A stretch of DNA of 64,000 bases from Takakia lepidozioides (taxonomy: Eukaryota; Streptophyta; Takakiopsida; Takakiales; Takakiaceae): contig CM060733.1 of NCBI GenBank assembly GCA_030704615.1, positions 70,804,001 through 70,868,000 on the forward strand, given 5' to 3'. Positions 46,661-56,970 of this stretch are shown here, piece after piece; the first letter of the stretch is position 1; each line of letters begins with the position of its first letter. A program made the position numbers and the translations under genes. The notes under the pieces were generated by a model. The model saw only the letters and a program-made list of their open reading frames with translations. It was not told where the DNA came from and searched no databases.

Positions 46661-47163
46661 GAATTATAAGCGCAAGAGTCGACGTCGTTCCAAGTAACGG
46701 GCATCTCGACGGGAGAGACAATCAAAGCTATAGCTTTGACGCTATGGCAGAAATAACAGACTACACACTCGCATTACTACTTACGCACTGGCACAAGGAC
46801 GGACGAGCGGAGAGTACCTTTTCTCTAAATCGATACTTGCAAGCCCCACAGGCTTACAAGCACTTACCCATTTCATTCTGCGCCAACCATACTTTTATGT
46901 TTTGTGCCCTGCACGCGTTTCTTTAGTTGTTGCAACCAAAACCTTTCTGTTTGTCTAGAATGAAGAGAGTGAGAGGAATGGAGGATATTAGGGTGAAGAG
47001 CACCACAATCTTATAGAAGCAAACGATTGCTACACCATAGGCGGTGCAGCTACTAAAGGAGCTGCGATTGGAGGGATTGCTACGCAAGGACTGGTCCTTG
47101 CATCATCGACAGTTCATGATACAATTTCTTTAGAACTTTGAGCCTCGGACAGGAGTTACTCAG

Positions 47164-48199
47164 GTGAGGGGAGTAGATATAGAAATTACTCCCCAGTACC
47201 TGCAGCAATTGTTTGATTTGCCATCAAGACATGTGGATGTGGATGAGCACAGGGCAAGATTGCAGATAGGGAATTTGTTCCAAGAAGGGAGTTTCTTTAA
47301 AACTCAAGGTTTTGATTGTACCAAAGCCGAGTACCCAGGGCTTAGGGAAGTTGGCCAAATCTTGAACGTTCTGTTTGCCATGAAAACAAAACCAACAGTA
47401 TTTGAGCAGGTCCTTCATAGAGGAGATCCTGAAAGCTTTGAGGGGAGAGGATGTCGCTTGGGCGGAGTTAATGTACAACAGATTGGTGGACGAGATGAAG
47501 AGGTTACAAGGCACTGCTACTAAGTCTCCGATCATTGTGTCCGGTCCAATCATTGCTCAAATAATTCTTGATTCTTGCATACTTGATACTCGGGAAAGAA
47601 AGGAGATGGGAGTGTTTGAGGCAGAAACCACTGCAATTGAAGAGCAAGGCTCTTCACACAGTGAAGGTGGACTGGCAGCGCAACATCAAACTAAGAGACA
47701 GAGGCGGGGTAAGACTGTAGTGGCGGATCCATTGGCTTCACGGAAACCGTACGATGATGTCTCCCAAGCTCTTGTGCAGGATGGGGCACAGCAGCACATA
47801 GAGCTGCTATTATTGGAAGCAGGGCCTTCAGAGAGGGAAGAGGAAGTCACTTCGATACCACAGCCACCACAACCAAATGACTCTGTTGTTTTAGAGGTTC
47901 CACAGTTAGTATATGTTGTGGCATCACCCCCAATTGCTGTGGAAGGAGAAATGTTGGACATTCCCACTACAGAGCAAGTCGTGGCCGAAATTGAGAAGGT
48001 TGACCTTCTCTATGAAAATTCTGGCTCGGTAAGGGAACCAGTGATTCCAGAGGTACAGCGGTTGTCTAGGGGAAACCCTGCTCTGCATGTAATACCCACA
48101 CCTGTGACGGAGGTACCAGGGGTAGAATATCAAGACACTGCACCACCTGTAGCGGATGAGGTGATTCAGGAAGAAAATCTAGTGGGGGCAATGGCCTGA
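47164..48199 (+). pseudogene. Accessory region, first open frames (plant transposon-associated type)
   Basis: Frames 47164-47523 and 47402-48199 overlap and are probably one protein split by a frameshift near 47,405. The first part (VDIEITPQYLQQLFDLPS) resembles the start of the putative plant transposon protein domain found in gypsy elements with extra open frames. That similarity is recalled, not computed. The second part has AWAELMYNRLVDEMKRL and then a low-complexity acidic tail with a KRQRRGK patch. Function unknown. Confidence 0.5.
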
Positions 48200-48275
48200 A
48201 TGGTTCGTGATGCATCACACTATTGAGGATCAGGGAGAATAGCAGCAACCTCACCATGATGACCCTCAGCAGGCC

Positions 48276-49229
48276 ATGCTTATGAGTTCTATAAGCAGGA
48301 CACTTAATTTGTTGGGCACTTATGTGAAATCCCATGTTCCATCTACCCAATTGGCAGCTTTGAGGGAGGAACTCCGGAAGGAGTTTGAGGCTCGACTTGC
48401 CACTAAGTGTGCAAACAAGGTCGATGAGGAGGTCACTCTCAAGTTACAGCAAGAGTTAGAGGATACAAAAGCTGCTTTGCAGTTGGCCAAGGAACATTTG
48501 ATTGAAGCAGGCCTCGCGCAGGACCAGTTGCACGAAGCACATAAGCAACAGCTATACCAAATGCAGGTGAAGCATGAGAGCAAGTTGCAAGAAGTGAATG
48601 CACTACATACGAAGTTGCGGACAGTACATGACAGGATGGCCATACAATGTGCTACACTCACAACTACTCTTCAGCAAACTACATTAGAAGTTAACAGACA
48701 ATGAGAGCTATTAATGAAGGCAGAGGCAGAGAATGTTGAGCAAGCGAAACTCATTATTGATATGAAGAATACAATCTGTCGCAATGAGAATACTTTCAAG
48801 CAATACAGGCAGGTTGAAGCTGACCAAGAGAGGTACATCCTGGAATTGCAACAAACAGTCATGGTGAATAGAAATGAACTCTCTGTGGCTAACAAGGCTT
48901 GGAAGGAAGCCAATAATCTAGCTGCTGCCTATGCGAGTTTGGTTGAACCTCATGCGAAGCGCACGGAGACTTTACAGCAGCAATTAGATGTGTACAAGCT
49001 CATAGAGGAGCAGACTCTTAGGGGTGCCACACACAACTTGGTGGATAACCACCTTATGCAGGTCCGGTTAGCACAAGGGCCGGTGGAAGGCAAAGCACCA
49101 CGGAAGCTCACCCAAGGCGAGATGAATGAGCTCAGACTGCAGGTGCAGAACATTGGCACAACTACTATAGACAATGTCTATAGTAGGATAGCGGAGCTAC
49201 AGGAGGATGTAGACGGCCTGCAGACTTAG
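48276..49229 (+). pseudogene. Accessory region, coiled-coil open frames
   Basis: Frames 48276-48704 and 48714-49229 are read in one phase and separated by a stop near 48,702. Both are rich in Glu, Gln, Lys, Leu and Ala with heptad-like spacing (LQQELEDTKAALQLAKEHLI, LQVQNIGTTTIDNVYSRI), so a long coiled coil is likely. The stop before 49230 is a TAG in a Gln-rich context. The next frame continues in the same phase. Confidence 0.5.
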
Positions 49230-50495
49230 GTGGAGGACCTGACTTCAAATATTGATAAGAGAGTCTTTGTACCTGAGGAGCAGCTGATGGCTACTTATTT
49301 ACAAGCCAGAACTCTAATTTTTCAGTCTTCTTTGCAAGGGGTGCAAGAGATGCCAGTGGTGGAAGGGCCAGTATTACCAATATCACAACAAGTGACTGTT
49401 CCGGTAGCTGACCCTGTTGTTACTACAGCCACACCACAGTCGGCACAGCCTGAGGTATGGGGGGATGCTGCTTTTAACCCACCTAGGACTCCTACTGCAC
49501 GAGAGTACAGTCGGGCTATGATTATGCCCTTCAACCAAATTCCCATTGTGTTGGATTTGGCTTGGAAGGAATTTAGTCCTCTGCAGTCGTTGGCACATTA
49601 CTACCAGATCATGCGCATTTGGCTGCCAGTGGCAACTCGGACTAAGGTTCTTCCAAACAATCGACCCATTGAGGATCATCACTTTCTGAGGCACTGGTCT
49701 GAAGCAAGTACCATGTTGAAGGAATTAATTGCCTTCCAAGTTGTACATAGGTACATTTATACTAAGACCAAGGAGGTAGCAAGTATTGTCATGGACTCTG
49801 GGTTATACTATGTTGCTTGTTTTCTGGCACGTTATCACATTGAGCAGCAAAAGATGCAATCGCGATTTCTGAGTTATTCCAGTGGGGATCATTGGGTCTT
49901 ACCTTCAGTGCCACCTCATATATACCTATATGATGCAAAGGTTATGATGCAGAAGGATTCCCAACTTCGTTCATGGTTTCATTCGGCTTGGAATAATTTG
50001 ACAACACAGAAATTTGGCCCTGACGATATTTTCTTTAAGGGCCATGAGGCATGGAAATACTTGCACTGTTCCCAAGTCATTGGCACACCACTCACCTATA
50101 CGGACAAGGAAATCAGGGTGTTCACCAATTTTTCCATTAAGAGCTTACAGCAGGTTGTACAGTGTAAACTTCCAGACATGGTGGGACCACATTGTATGCC
50201 CCAACGGATTCCAGTTAGAGTTCGACCGTTAAAACACTTGAGGGGCAACGAAGACTCTGATACTACTGTTTCTTCAGCGGACTCTTTTGACATGGCAGAG
50301 GACTACGCAATTCAGATGGCAGAGAAGAAACGACGGGGATCTCCTATGCCTGAGAGGTTACCACGATATCAGCCAAAGGAGGGACTGACATTTCCAGGTA
50401 GTGCTCAATCATCTCCGTCAACCAATGACAGGATTCGGGCTCGCACACGGAGTCCTTCACAAGACTCTCACCGTCAGAAGGGTGCTCGCTCATAA
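49230..50495 (+). pseudogene. Accessory region, 421-residue C-terminal open frame
   Basis: The frame continues the coiled-coil product after a TAG, so its apparent start is not a real one. It contains a globular, aromatic-rich part (FSPLQSLAHYYQIMRIWLPV, IMDSG/YYVACFLARYHIEQQ, WFHSAWNNLTTQKFGPDDIF) and ends in a basic Ser/Arg tail (RARTRSPSQDSHRQKGARS). I recognise no family and see no signal peptide or membrane segment, so I do not call it an envelope protein. Confidence 0.5.
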
Positions 50496-50540
50496 AGGTT
50501 TGCTAATCCCAAACAGTAAACCGTGAGGACACGGCTTTTT

Positions 50541-50558
50541 GAGAGGGGGAGGGGTAAA
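50541..50558 (+). other. Polypurine tract of the Athila/Tat-like element
   Basis: GAGAGGGGGAGGGGTAAA immediately before the TG of the 3' LTR, where plus-strand DNA synthesis would be primed. Confidence 0.85.
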
Positions 50559-51406
50559 TGTTAGAGGGCTGCTTGGGACTTAGATGCTTTTACGGGTTCT
50601 GTGGGGTACCCTTTAATTTTTGCGCAGACTGAGACCAACAGGAGCCTTAGGGATGGCAACAGCAGACTTAGTGGGAGGGAGGGGGGGGGGGGGGGGTGAC
50701 ACAGCCCGACACAGCAGTCACAGCCCGCCACAGCTTCGCACAGCCGACACAGCCCGACACAGCCCGACACAGCCAGTCACAGCTCGACACAGCTTCACAC
50801 AGCCTGTCACAGTACATAGGGAACAGTTATCATTGGCAGGGAACGACTGTGAGGGATGACAGTTAATTAGTTAGGTGGTTAGAACAGCTTGGGGGCAGAT
50901 AAGGAGAGCGACAACGGAAAGAATGACACTTCACGGGGGAGCGCTTGATGGTCATGGAGGAGAGGAGATCAGGCGGAGAGCAAGAACGAGAGCACGGAGT
51001 AGGAGGAGAGATGAACAGTAGATGCTTTACTTCATGCAGAGCTGTAGTGATACTGTAGGGTGGATTAGAGTCATTTGACATTGGCCTAGTACCTGATAAA
51101 TCGTAATCTGAAACTAATTCGATACAAGCACACTGTGTAGAGAGACATGAGTGAAGCTGTGAAATGAATGCATGATTAATTGGAACTAAGAAGATACGGA
51201 AGCAAACTGATGCTTCAGTATCAGATAAGGTAAATTGTTAACATGAAGGCAAGAAGGAATACAAAGGGGAAGCACAACCATGATTCACTAGCTGCAGGTC
51301 ATGACTGATTGTACTGAGCGGGCTGAGTGCTTAGAGATATCCAACTCTTCTATCTTGGAGTTTCCACCTCGGATAGCGAAGGGATGGGTGAGTAAAAGCC
51401 GCTCGA
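50559..51406 (+). repeat. 3' LTR of the Athila/Tat-like element
   Basis: Begins TGTTAGAGGGCTG and matches 41705-42543 throughout. The main differences are in the G run and the CACAGCC repeat copy number. Followed by the CCTCT duplication. Confidence 0.88.
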
Positions 51407-51469
51407 CCTCTCTCCCATGTGCTTCTCAACGACACCATCGTCCAAACCACGTCCATCCCAAAATCGGAA

Positions 51470-52505
51470 ATGCGGCACCGCATTTCCATGTCGGAACGGA
51501 AATGTGGCAACTGCAAAAACCTCGTTTGGAAATGCGACACCACATTTCCAAAACCGGGGCAAGAACAATATTCCGTTTCATGGTTTGGACATCAGAAACT
51601 GTTCGGCCGAACGGAAATGCGGTGCCGCATTTCCGTTTTCGACACGGCAGTTTTGCCGATTGCCAGCTCCTTCCATGGAGGTAAATGGAAATGCCACCCC
51701 GCATGCGGAGGTCGAACACGTTATTTAAATGGCGGACATGGAAATGCGGTGCCGCATTTCCATTTTGGAGATGGAAGTTTTTCCAACTCCACACCCATCG
51801 ACGGAACTGCGGCTCCGCATTCCATGATGCTGGACGGGAATGCGGCACCGCATTCCATTGTCCAATAAGAAATTTCGATGACGTACATGAAAATGTGGCG
51901 CCGCATTTCCAGAACGGACATCGTTGTTTGTCCAATTCCAGACCCTTGGACGGAAATGCGGCACCGCATTCCATTGTCCAATAAGAACTTTCGATTGCCA
52001 AACATGGAAATGCGGCGCCGCATTTCCAAAACAAACATCGTTGTTTGTCCAATTCCAGACCCTTGGACGGAAATGCGTGTGAGCATTCCGTCTTGCTGGA
52101 CAGAAATGCGGCACCGCATTCCATTGTCCAATACGAAATTTGATGACGGACATGGAAATGCGGTGCCGCATTTCCAGAACGGACATCATTGATTGTCCAA
52201 TTCCAGACCCTTCGACGGAAATGCGGCACCGCATTCCATTGTCCAATAAGAAAATTTGATGACGGACATTGAAATGCGGTGCCGCATTTCCAGAACGGAC
52301 ATGGACAAGCATTGGCGATTGGACATGCTTGGACAATTCAAGGTCCAATATGGAAATGCGGTGCCGCATTTCCAATTCGAAATATGGTAATGCCATGTCA
52401 AGAAATGTAATGCGGTACAACATTTCCGTTACGACCACAACGGAGGAAATGGAGCTGCCAGAAATCGCTGCATGGAGAAAAATGAATTGCGGTGCCGAAT
52501 TTCCG
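51470..52505. repeat. Palindrome array with GGAAATGCGGYGCCGCATTT core
   Basis: About 15 sites of the form GAAATGCGGTGCCGCATTTC or GCGGCACCGC lie near 51,476, 51,623, 51,750, 51,846, 51,899, 51,962, 52,016 and onward to about 52,495. Typical spacings alternate near 54 and 63 bases. Spacers share CATTGTCCAATAAGAA and TTGTCCAATTCCAGACCC. The core differs from the 26-39 kb arrays only by T/A to G/C exchange at one position in each arm. Confidence 0.93.
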
Positions 52506-52779
52506 AGCTTCAGCATGTACATGTTTCTTTTTACTCATACATGGATTTCCTTCACCTCAGGACTCTGATATCGCTGACTCTGGTATATTCATGTGGACAG
52601 ACACATTGTAGAAATGAGACCACAAATTGTAAATAGTGGGCCAATTACGGCAGTTCTTGAACACAATGAAACAAAGCACATAGAAGTGAGGTACGATGGG
52701 TTGTTTTATTGATCGAACATGGTGTCTCACATTTAGCAACTCCAGACAAATCTAAGCCCTTCCGCCTTCTACATGGGCG

Positions 52780-53358
52780 TCACCAAGTCGACGGAACTTC
52801 GATAGCCCTCAAAACAAGCTCATTACTGATGCGGCACCTCAAGGTAAACTGCAATGCGGTCGTTCTGGTGCCCTTGGTGGAGCTGACGACAATGTCATGC
52901 CCATCAATGATACCACCATCATACATTGACAAGGTCACTGTGGGCCTCATGTGCCCGTGCGATTCGTCTTCGCAACTCAGCCGAATGTCTCCATACACTG
53001 GAAGAGCGGAGTGAACTCCACGAATATAGTTTTCCCCGGTGCCGTCCTCCCTGGTCCACTGGCAGCAGTTCCAGCGCCAAAGCGAGGCCGTGCGTGATCT
53101 GTCCGGCATCCCATTCCAGCTTGGTATATCGAGGTCAACAATTTTCAGGACCCACGGACCGCATTGACCCTCGCCCTCACCTCGCTCAAAGCGGTAATAG
53201 CCCTCCAAATACTCCATTGCGCGCAAAGACTCCCACTTGATTCCAGAAGCGTCAGTGAAAACAGAGAGCCAGACAATGATGTCTCTTGATTCTGGTTTGA
53301 ACATAGCATAATCGTGGCCATGATAAGGGCAGTCAGCAGGATTTCGGCGGCACGACAT
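52780..53358 (-). CDS. Protein of unknown family, intact copy of an inverted pair
   Basis: A 192-codon minus-strand frame begins MSCRRNPADCPYHGHDYAM. I do not recognise the family. Features shared with the plus-strand relative at 53506-54127 are CPYxGxDYAM, RWNCCQW, YGDIR with a following DE, DGGxIxGHDIVV and ELVxRAxxVP near the end. Such conservation across two decayed copies suggests a real protein. No signal peptide or membrane helix is visible. It lies beside the 51.5-kb palindrome array and may belong to the same mobile unit. The start may be further upstream if an exon precedes it. Confidence 0.55.
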   Translation of the reverse strand: MSCRRNPADCPYHGHDYAMFKPESRDIIVWLSVFTDASGIKWESLRAMEYLEGYYRFERGEGEGQCGPWVLKIVDLDIPSWNGMPDRSRTASLWRWNCCQWTREDGTGENYIRGVHSALPVYGDIRLSCEDESHGHMRPTVTLSMYDGGIIDGHDIVVSSTKGTRTTALQFTLRCRISNELVLRAIEVPSTW

Positions 53359-53505
53359 CCTTGAAAAAGATTAGCGGAGTACGCTCAATGGCAGCAGCTC
53401 CCGGATGGAGGAGGCAGCAGCACGGTGGCTGGAAGAAGTTCAAGCAAACGCTGCAATTCCTCACAAACACTCCAGGGCACATTTAAATTTCCCGTTACAC
53501 GATGA

Positions 53506-54127
53506 TTGGTGGGTACGTGGGACCCAGATGCTCCATTATTGGAGCCCGCACTGCTCTTCTGCTTCTCATCATTTCAAAAATCTAAGGGCTTCGTTGTTGT
53601 CCGCAAGGTCATTGTCATCGGCATCAAAGACGTCCTTAGGTCCTCCTTTGCAAGGATGTCGTGCTTCCGGAACCGGAACGACTGCCCTTATGGAGGCTTC
53701 GATTATGCAATGTATTCGGCCACATCGGGAGACATCGTTATTGACGATCTTGGTCTGAGGAGTCCGTGGCTCCTGTGCATCCTTGATTCCGATTTTCCCA
53801 GCTACGACGGGCACCCATGCAGAAGAATGCGCACTTCCTATGCTGTTGCGGTGGAACTGCTGCCAGTGGACGTGGGTGGACTCCATCGGAGAGACGTATA
53901 CTCCTGAAGGAGTGCGCTCCTCTTCTCCATTGTATGGGGACATTCGCATTGGTGTGGACGATGAAAACGTGAAGCTTTCCATATTCGATGGTGGTATGAT
54001 TGAAGGGCACGACATTGTGGTGAACATCAACAGGGGCGGTACAACGGCTGCAATCCAGTTTACCTGGAGGAGCCCGATGACTCACGAGCTAGTTTTCAGA
54101 GCAGTCAAAGTCCCATTGACAACGTGA
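53506..54127 (+). pseudogene. Decayed relative of the 52.8-kb gene, opposite strand
   Basis: The frame 53506-53907 includes ARMSCFRNRNDCPYGGFDYAM and LDSDFPSYDG. About four extra bases near 53,840 shift the frame, and the rest (RWNCCQWTWVDSIGETYTPE, DGGMIEGHDIVV, SPMTHELVFRAVKVP) is read in 53783-54127. Compared with the minus-strand copy about 35-40 residues in the middle are missing. Frameshift and deletion mark it as a pseudogene. Confidence 0.6.
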
Positions 54128-54361
54128 CTTGTATTCAGAAGGCACAGGGCTAAAGATTTGTTTGCACAATCAGCACAGTAGACGTGCTTCAAATGCAATT
54201 TATGTGGATCAATAAAAACCCCATTGTGCCCTCTTTTTGTTCTATTATGTATCCATCGTTCCCAGAATGCATCATTCCTCATTTCGTTTGTGTGGGTGGA
54301 TTTTGCAAGTGGCTAGTAGGTTGAAATGGGCTCCCATTGTACAGAGCACTACCACCCTACC

Positions 54362-55086
54362 TGTCGCGGCCCTTTGCCTTGAGGGCAGGGAGTCGGGACG
54401 CAGAGGGGCTGCCCCTGTGATGGGGGCGGTGGCAGCAATAGGTACGGGGGGCTGAAGCAACCTCGAGTGCCCAAGGCACTTGAGGAGGCGGAGGCACTCA
54501 CTAGGTGGAGCCCCGCACACCGGGTTGCGGTGGGGGTGGCTCCACAAGGGGTGGTGGTAGCTTAGTGGGACTTAGTGGGGGTGGCATAGGACTCACCATG
54601 GGGGCGAAGACCTTGTGGTGGGAGTCGTGGGGAGTCTTGGGACTCATCACGGTCCAAGGGGACCGTGGTGGGTGGGCCAAGACTCGCCGCGACTCATCAC
54701 CGGGAATCGACGGTTTTCGTGGTGGTTCGCCATAAAATGGTGGTGTTGTTTGTGAAACCCCCGTGGACAGTCACAGAAGTATATATAGGGAGTTGTAACC
54801 CCGAGAACGGTGCAAGCCCGTTGGTGTCCAAAAACTAGTGAGTAAGCGTGCGAGCCGGAAAGCGACCAAGGTGTGGGGAGCTATGCCGGACTGCCATCGA
54901 CCATAGGGAATTTCCACTAGGCCCAAATTGGGAGAGGGTCTTGTGGAGGAGTAAAGGGGGACCGTTATGCCCCGGTGAGCAGCCAAAGCTCCGAGTTGGC
55001 CCGGCGGCCAGTTTGGGAGTTAGGCGCGCATCAAGGAAGTAACTATTTGACTTGAAGAGGAGCTTACCGAAGTGAGGTGCGCGACA
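54362..55086 (+). repeat. 5' LTR of element E
   Basis: TGTCGCGGCC to GTGCGCGACA, homologous to the LTRs at 10.0, 16.1 and 62.2 kb. Confidence 0.92.
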
Positions 55087-55087
55087 C

Positions 55088-55100
55088 TTGGTATCAGAGC
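55088..55100 (+). other. Primer binding site of element E
   Basis: TTGGTATCAGAGC, the initiator Met-tRNA site, one base after the LTR. Confidence 0.93.
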
Positions 55101-55141
55101 TTAGAGTTTAGTACGCGGTCGTCCTTGGGATCAGCCTCATC

Positions 55142-56904
55142 ATGGGGTCGGGCAAGCCAAAGCGAAAGCGGAACCGCCCGAAAGATGATGATCCTCGTGA
55201 GCCCGATGGGGGCGACGTGTCACCGAAGCGGCCATTCGAAGAAGCGATGCATGCCTTTGGAAGCGAGGCCGCTCAAGAACGGGAGGAATCTGAGGAGTCG
55301 GAGCCCGAGGAATCCCTTCCGACAGACCAACAGATGCCTCCCATGCAAGCAGCCTTTTGGGAAGGGTTGTTGGCGCAGTTTGGTGGGACGTTGAAAGACG
55401 TGTTGAAGGCGGCTAATGCCACTTCCACTAAGGCAAAGTTTAAGGTGAAGCCTAAGGAACCCGACACCTTCGAGGGCGTCCGAAATCGGAAGGCACTCAA
55501 CACCTGGCTCTTGGAGCTAGAGCAGTACTTCCGGGCGGCCAAGTTGAGTGACGAGGATCGGGTGGAAGTGGCTCCCACCTATTTGAGGGGCTATGCTCAA
55601 CAATGGTGGCAGAAACGCCTTCACGACCGAGGTCCAAACCCGGAGACCTTGAACTGGAGTGGGTTCAAGGAACTCATGAAGAGACAGATTGTGCCCCTCA
55701 ACGCGTCCTGGCTCGCCCGAGACAAGATGAGGAATTTGAAACAAACGGATGACATTCGGGGATATGTTCAGGCTTTCAATGTGCTGTTGCTCGAAGTCTG
55801 TTGCTCGAAGTCGCGGACATGGCAGAACGAGAAATGGTCTTCAACTTTGTGGCGGGACTGGCCCCATGGGCCAGACGAAAGCTGGCGGAGAAGCAACCTA
55901 AGACTTTGAACGAGGCAATTGAAAGGGCTGAATGTTTCTCGGATGTCCCTAGGGGTGAAAGACAAGGCCGTACGGAGCTGAACCACAAGAAGGTCCGGCG
56001 GGAAGGTGACTCCTTCCGACCGGAAAAGAAGTGGGATAGGCCACGCGGCAACAATGGCACATGGAAATCGAAGGGAGGGCCCTCACACGTCAAGACGACA
56101 CCTGGTGCCCTGAAAAGAAAACCAGGTGCGGCAGCTTATGGCGGACAGAAGGCGACCTTCAATGGAGTGTGTTTTAATTGCGGGGAGCCCGGGCACATGG
56201 CCAAGAAGTGTACGAATCCCCGACAATTGAACATGACTCGGGCAACCACGGAGTTATCCAAAGCCTCCATCAGCCGCTTGGTGGAGGCGGTGGTCGCCAA
56301 GACTTGCAAGGTAGGCAACTACTCTTGTGAGTTGTATCAGGAAACTGGCGCCTTACGTAAAGGGAGTCAGTTAATGTTTGTGGGTGGGATAATCTCCGGA
56401 ACTAATGTATCATTGTTGGTGGACACAGGAGCGTCGCACTCCTTCATGACACCGGCAACGGCACGGAAGCTGGGACTCCCGACAAGTGATGTGGGGGCCT
56501 CGATTGAGGTGCGTTCTGCTAAAGGAGAACCACAATTGGCGACGAGGTTGGCGTTCGATGTTCCTCTTCAGCTCGGGAGTTGGGAGGGACGTGAGAACTT
56601 CACCATTTGCGAGATCGATGGAGTGGATCTCATTTTGGGGATGACCTTTTTGAGCAGATCCGGAGCGGTCATAGATAGCCGCAAGAAAGTAGTCACGCTA
56701 CCATGTGGGAATGATAGCGAAGTTTTACGAGTGTCACAAACGCCCAACCCCGTGGGAGGGCGAATAAACCTTCTGTCAGCAAGGGAGTGGGCCGTGGAGG
56801 AGCCACACGAGCCCCAATTTTTGCTTTACGTAAGACAAGTGAAGGAAAAAGGCGATGGGGAGCCAAGCCCAGATTGGATCAAGGGGATTTTGGAGAAATA
56901 TTAG
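55142..56904 (+). pseudogene. Element E Gag and protease
   Basis: Gag starts MGSGKPKRKRNRPKDDD at 55142 and runs through the capsid region to about 55,798. There a 14-base tandem duplication (TGTTGCTCGAAGTC at 55785-55798 and 55799-55812) shifts the frame. The product continues in 55801-56904 with ADMAEREMVFNFVAGLAPWA, the zinc knuckle CFNCGEPGHMAKKC and the protease LLVDTGASHSFM plus GMTFL. TAG at 56902 replaces the CAG found in element A. Confidence 0.92.
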
Positions 56905-56970
56905 GATGTGATGCCGGAGGATTTACCAAGCGCCTTGCCACCGCGAAGAGGAGTTGACCATTAAATTGAG

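Larger units (their letters stand above)
41705..51406 (+). mobile_element. Athila/Tat-like Ty3/gypsy retrotransposon, both LTRs present, inactive
   Basis: LTRs 41705-42543 and 50559-51406 flank a primer site, a polyprotein, a long accessory region and a polypurine tract. The target duplication CCTCT stands at 41700-41704 and 51407-51411. The reverse transcriptase resembles the Athila/Tat lineage (VFLDDFSVY in place of YIDDILVY), and extra coding between integrase and 3' LTR is typical of that lineage. Gag and most of the protease are missing or unrecognisable. Stops in RNase H and integrase make it inactive. Confidence 0.92.

Noticed and set aside
46660-50558. Envelope gene in the Athila-like accessory region
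   Set aside because: No signal peptide, membrane segment or cleavage site is visible in the 421-residue frame.
51426-52522. Long minus-strand frames of over 260 codons across the 51.5-kb array
   Set aside because: Repeats such as WNAVPHF and MRCRIS only translate the palindromic units. They occur on both strands and in overlapping frames.
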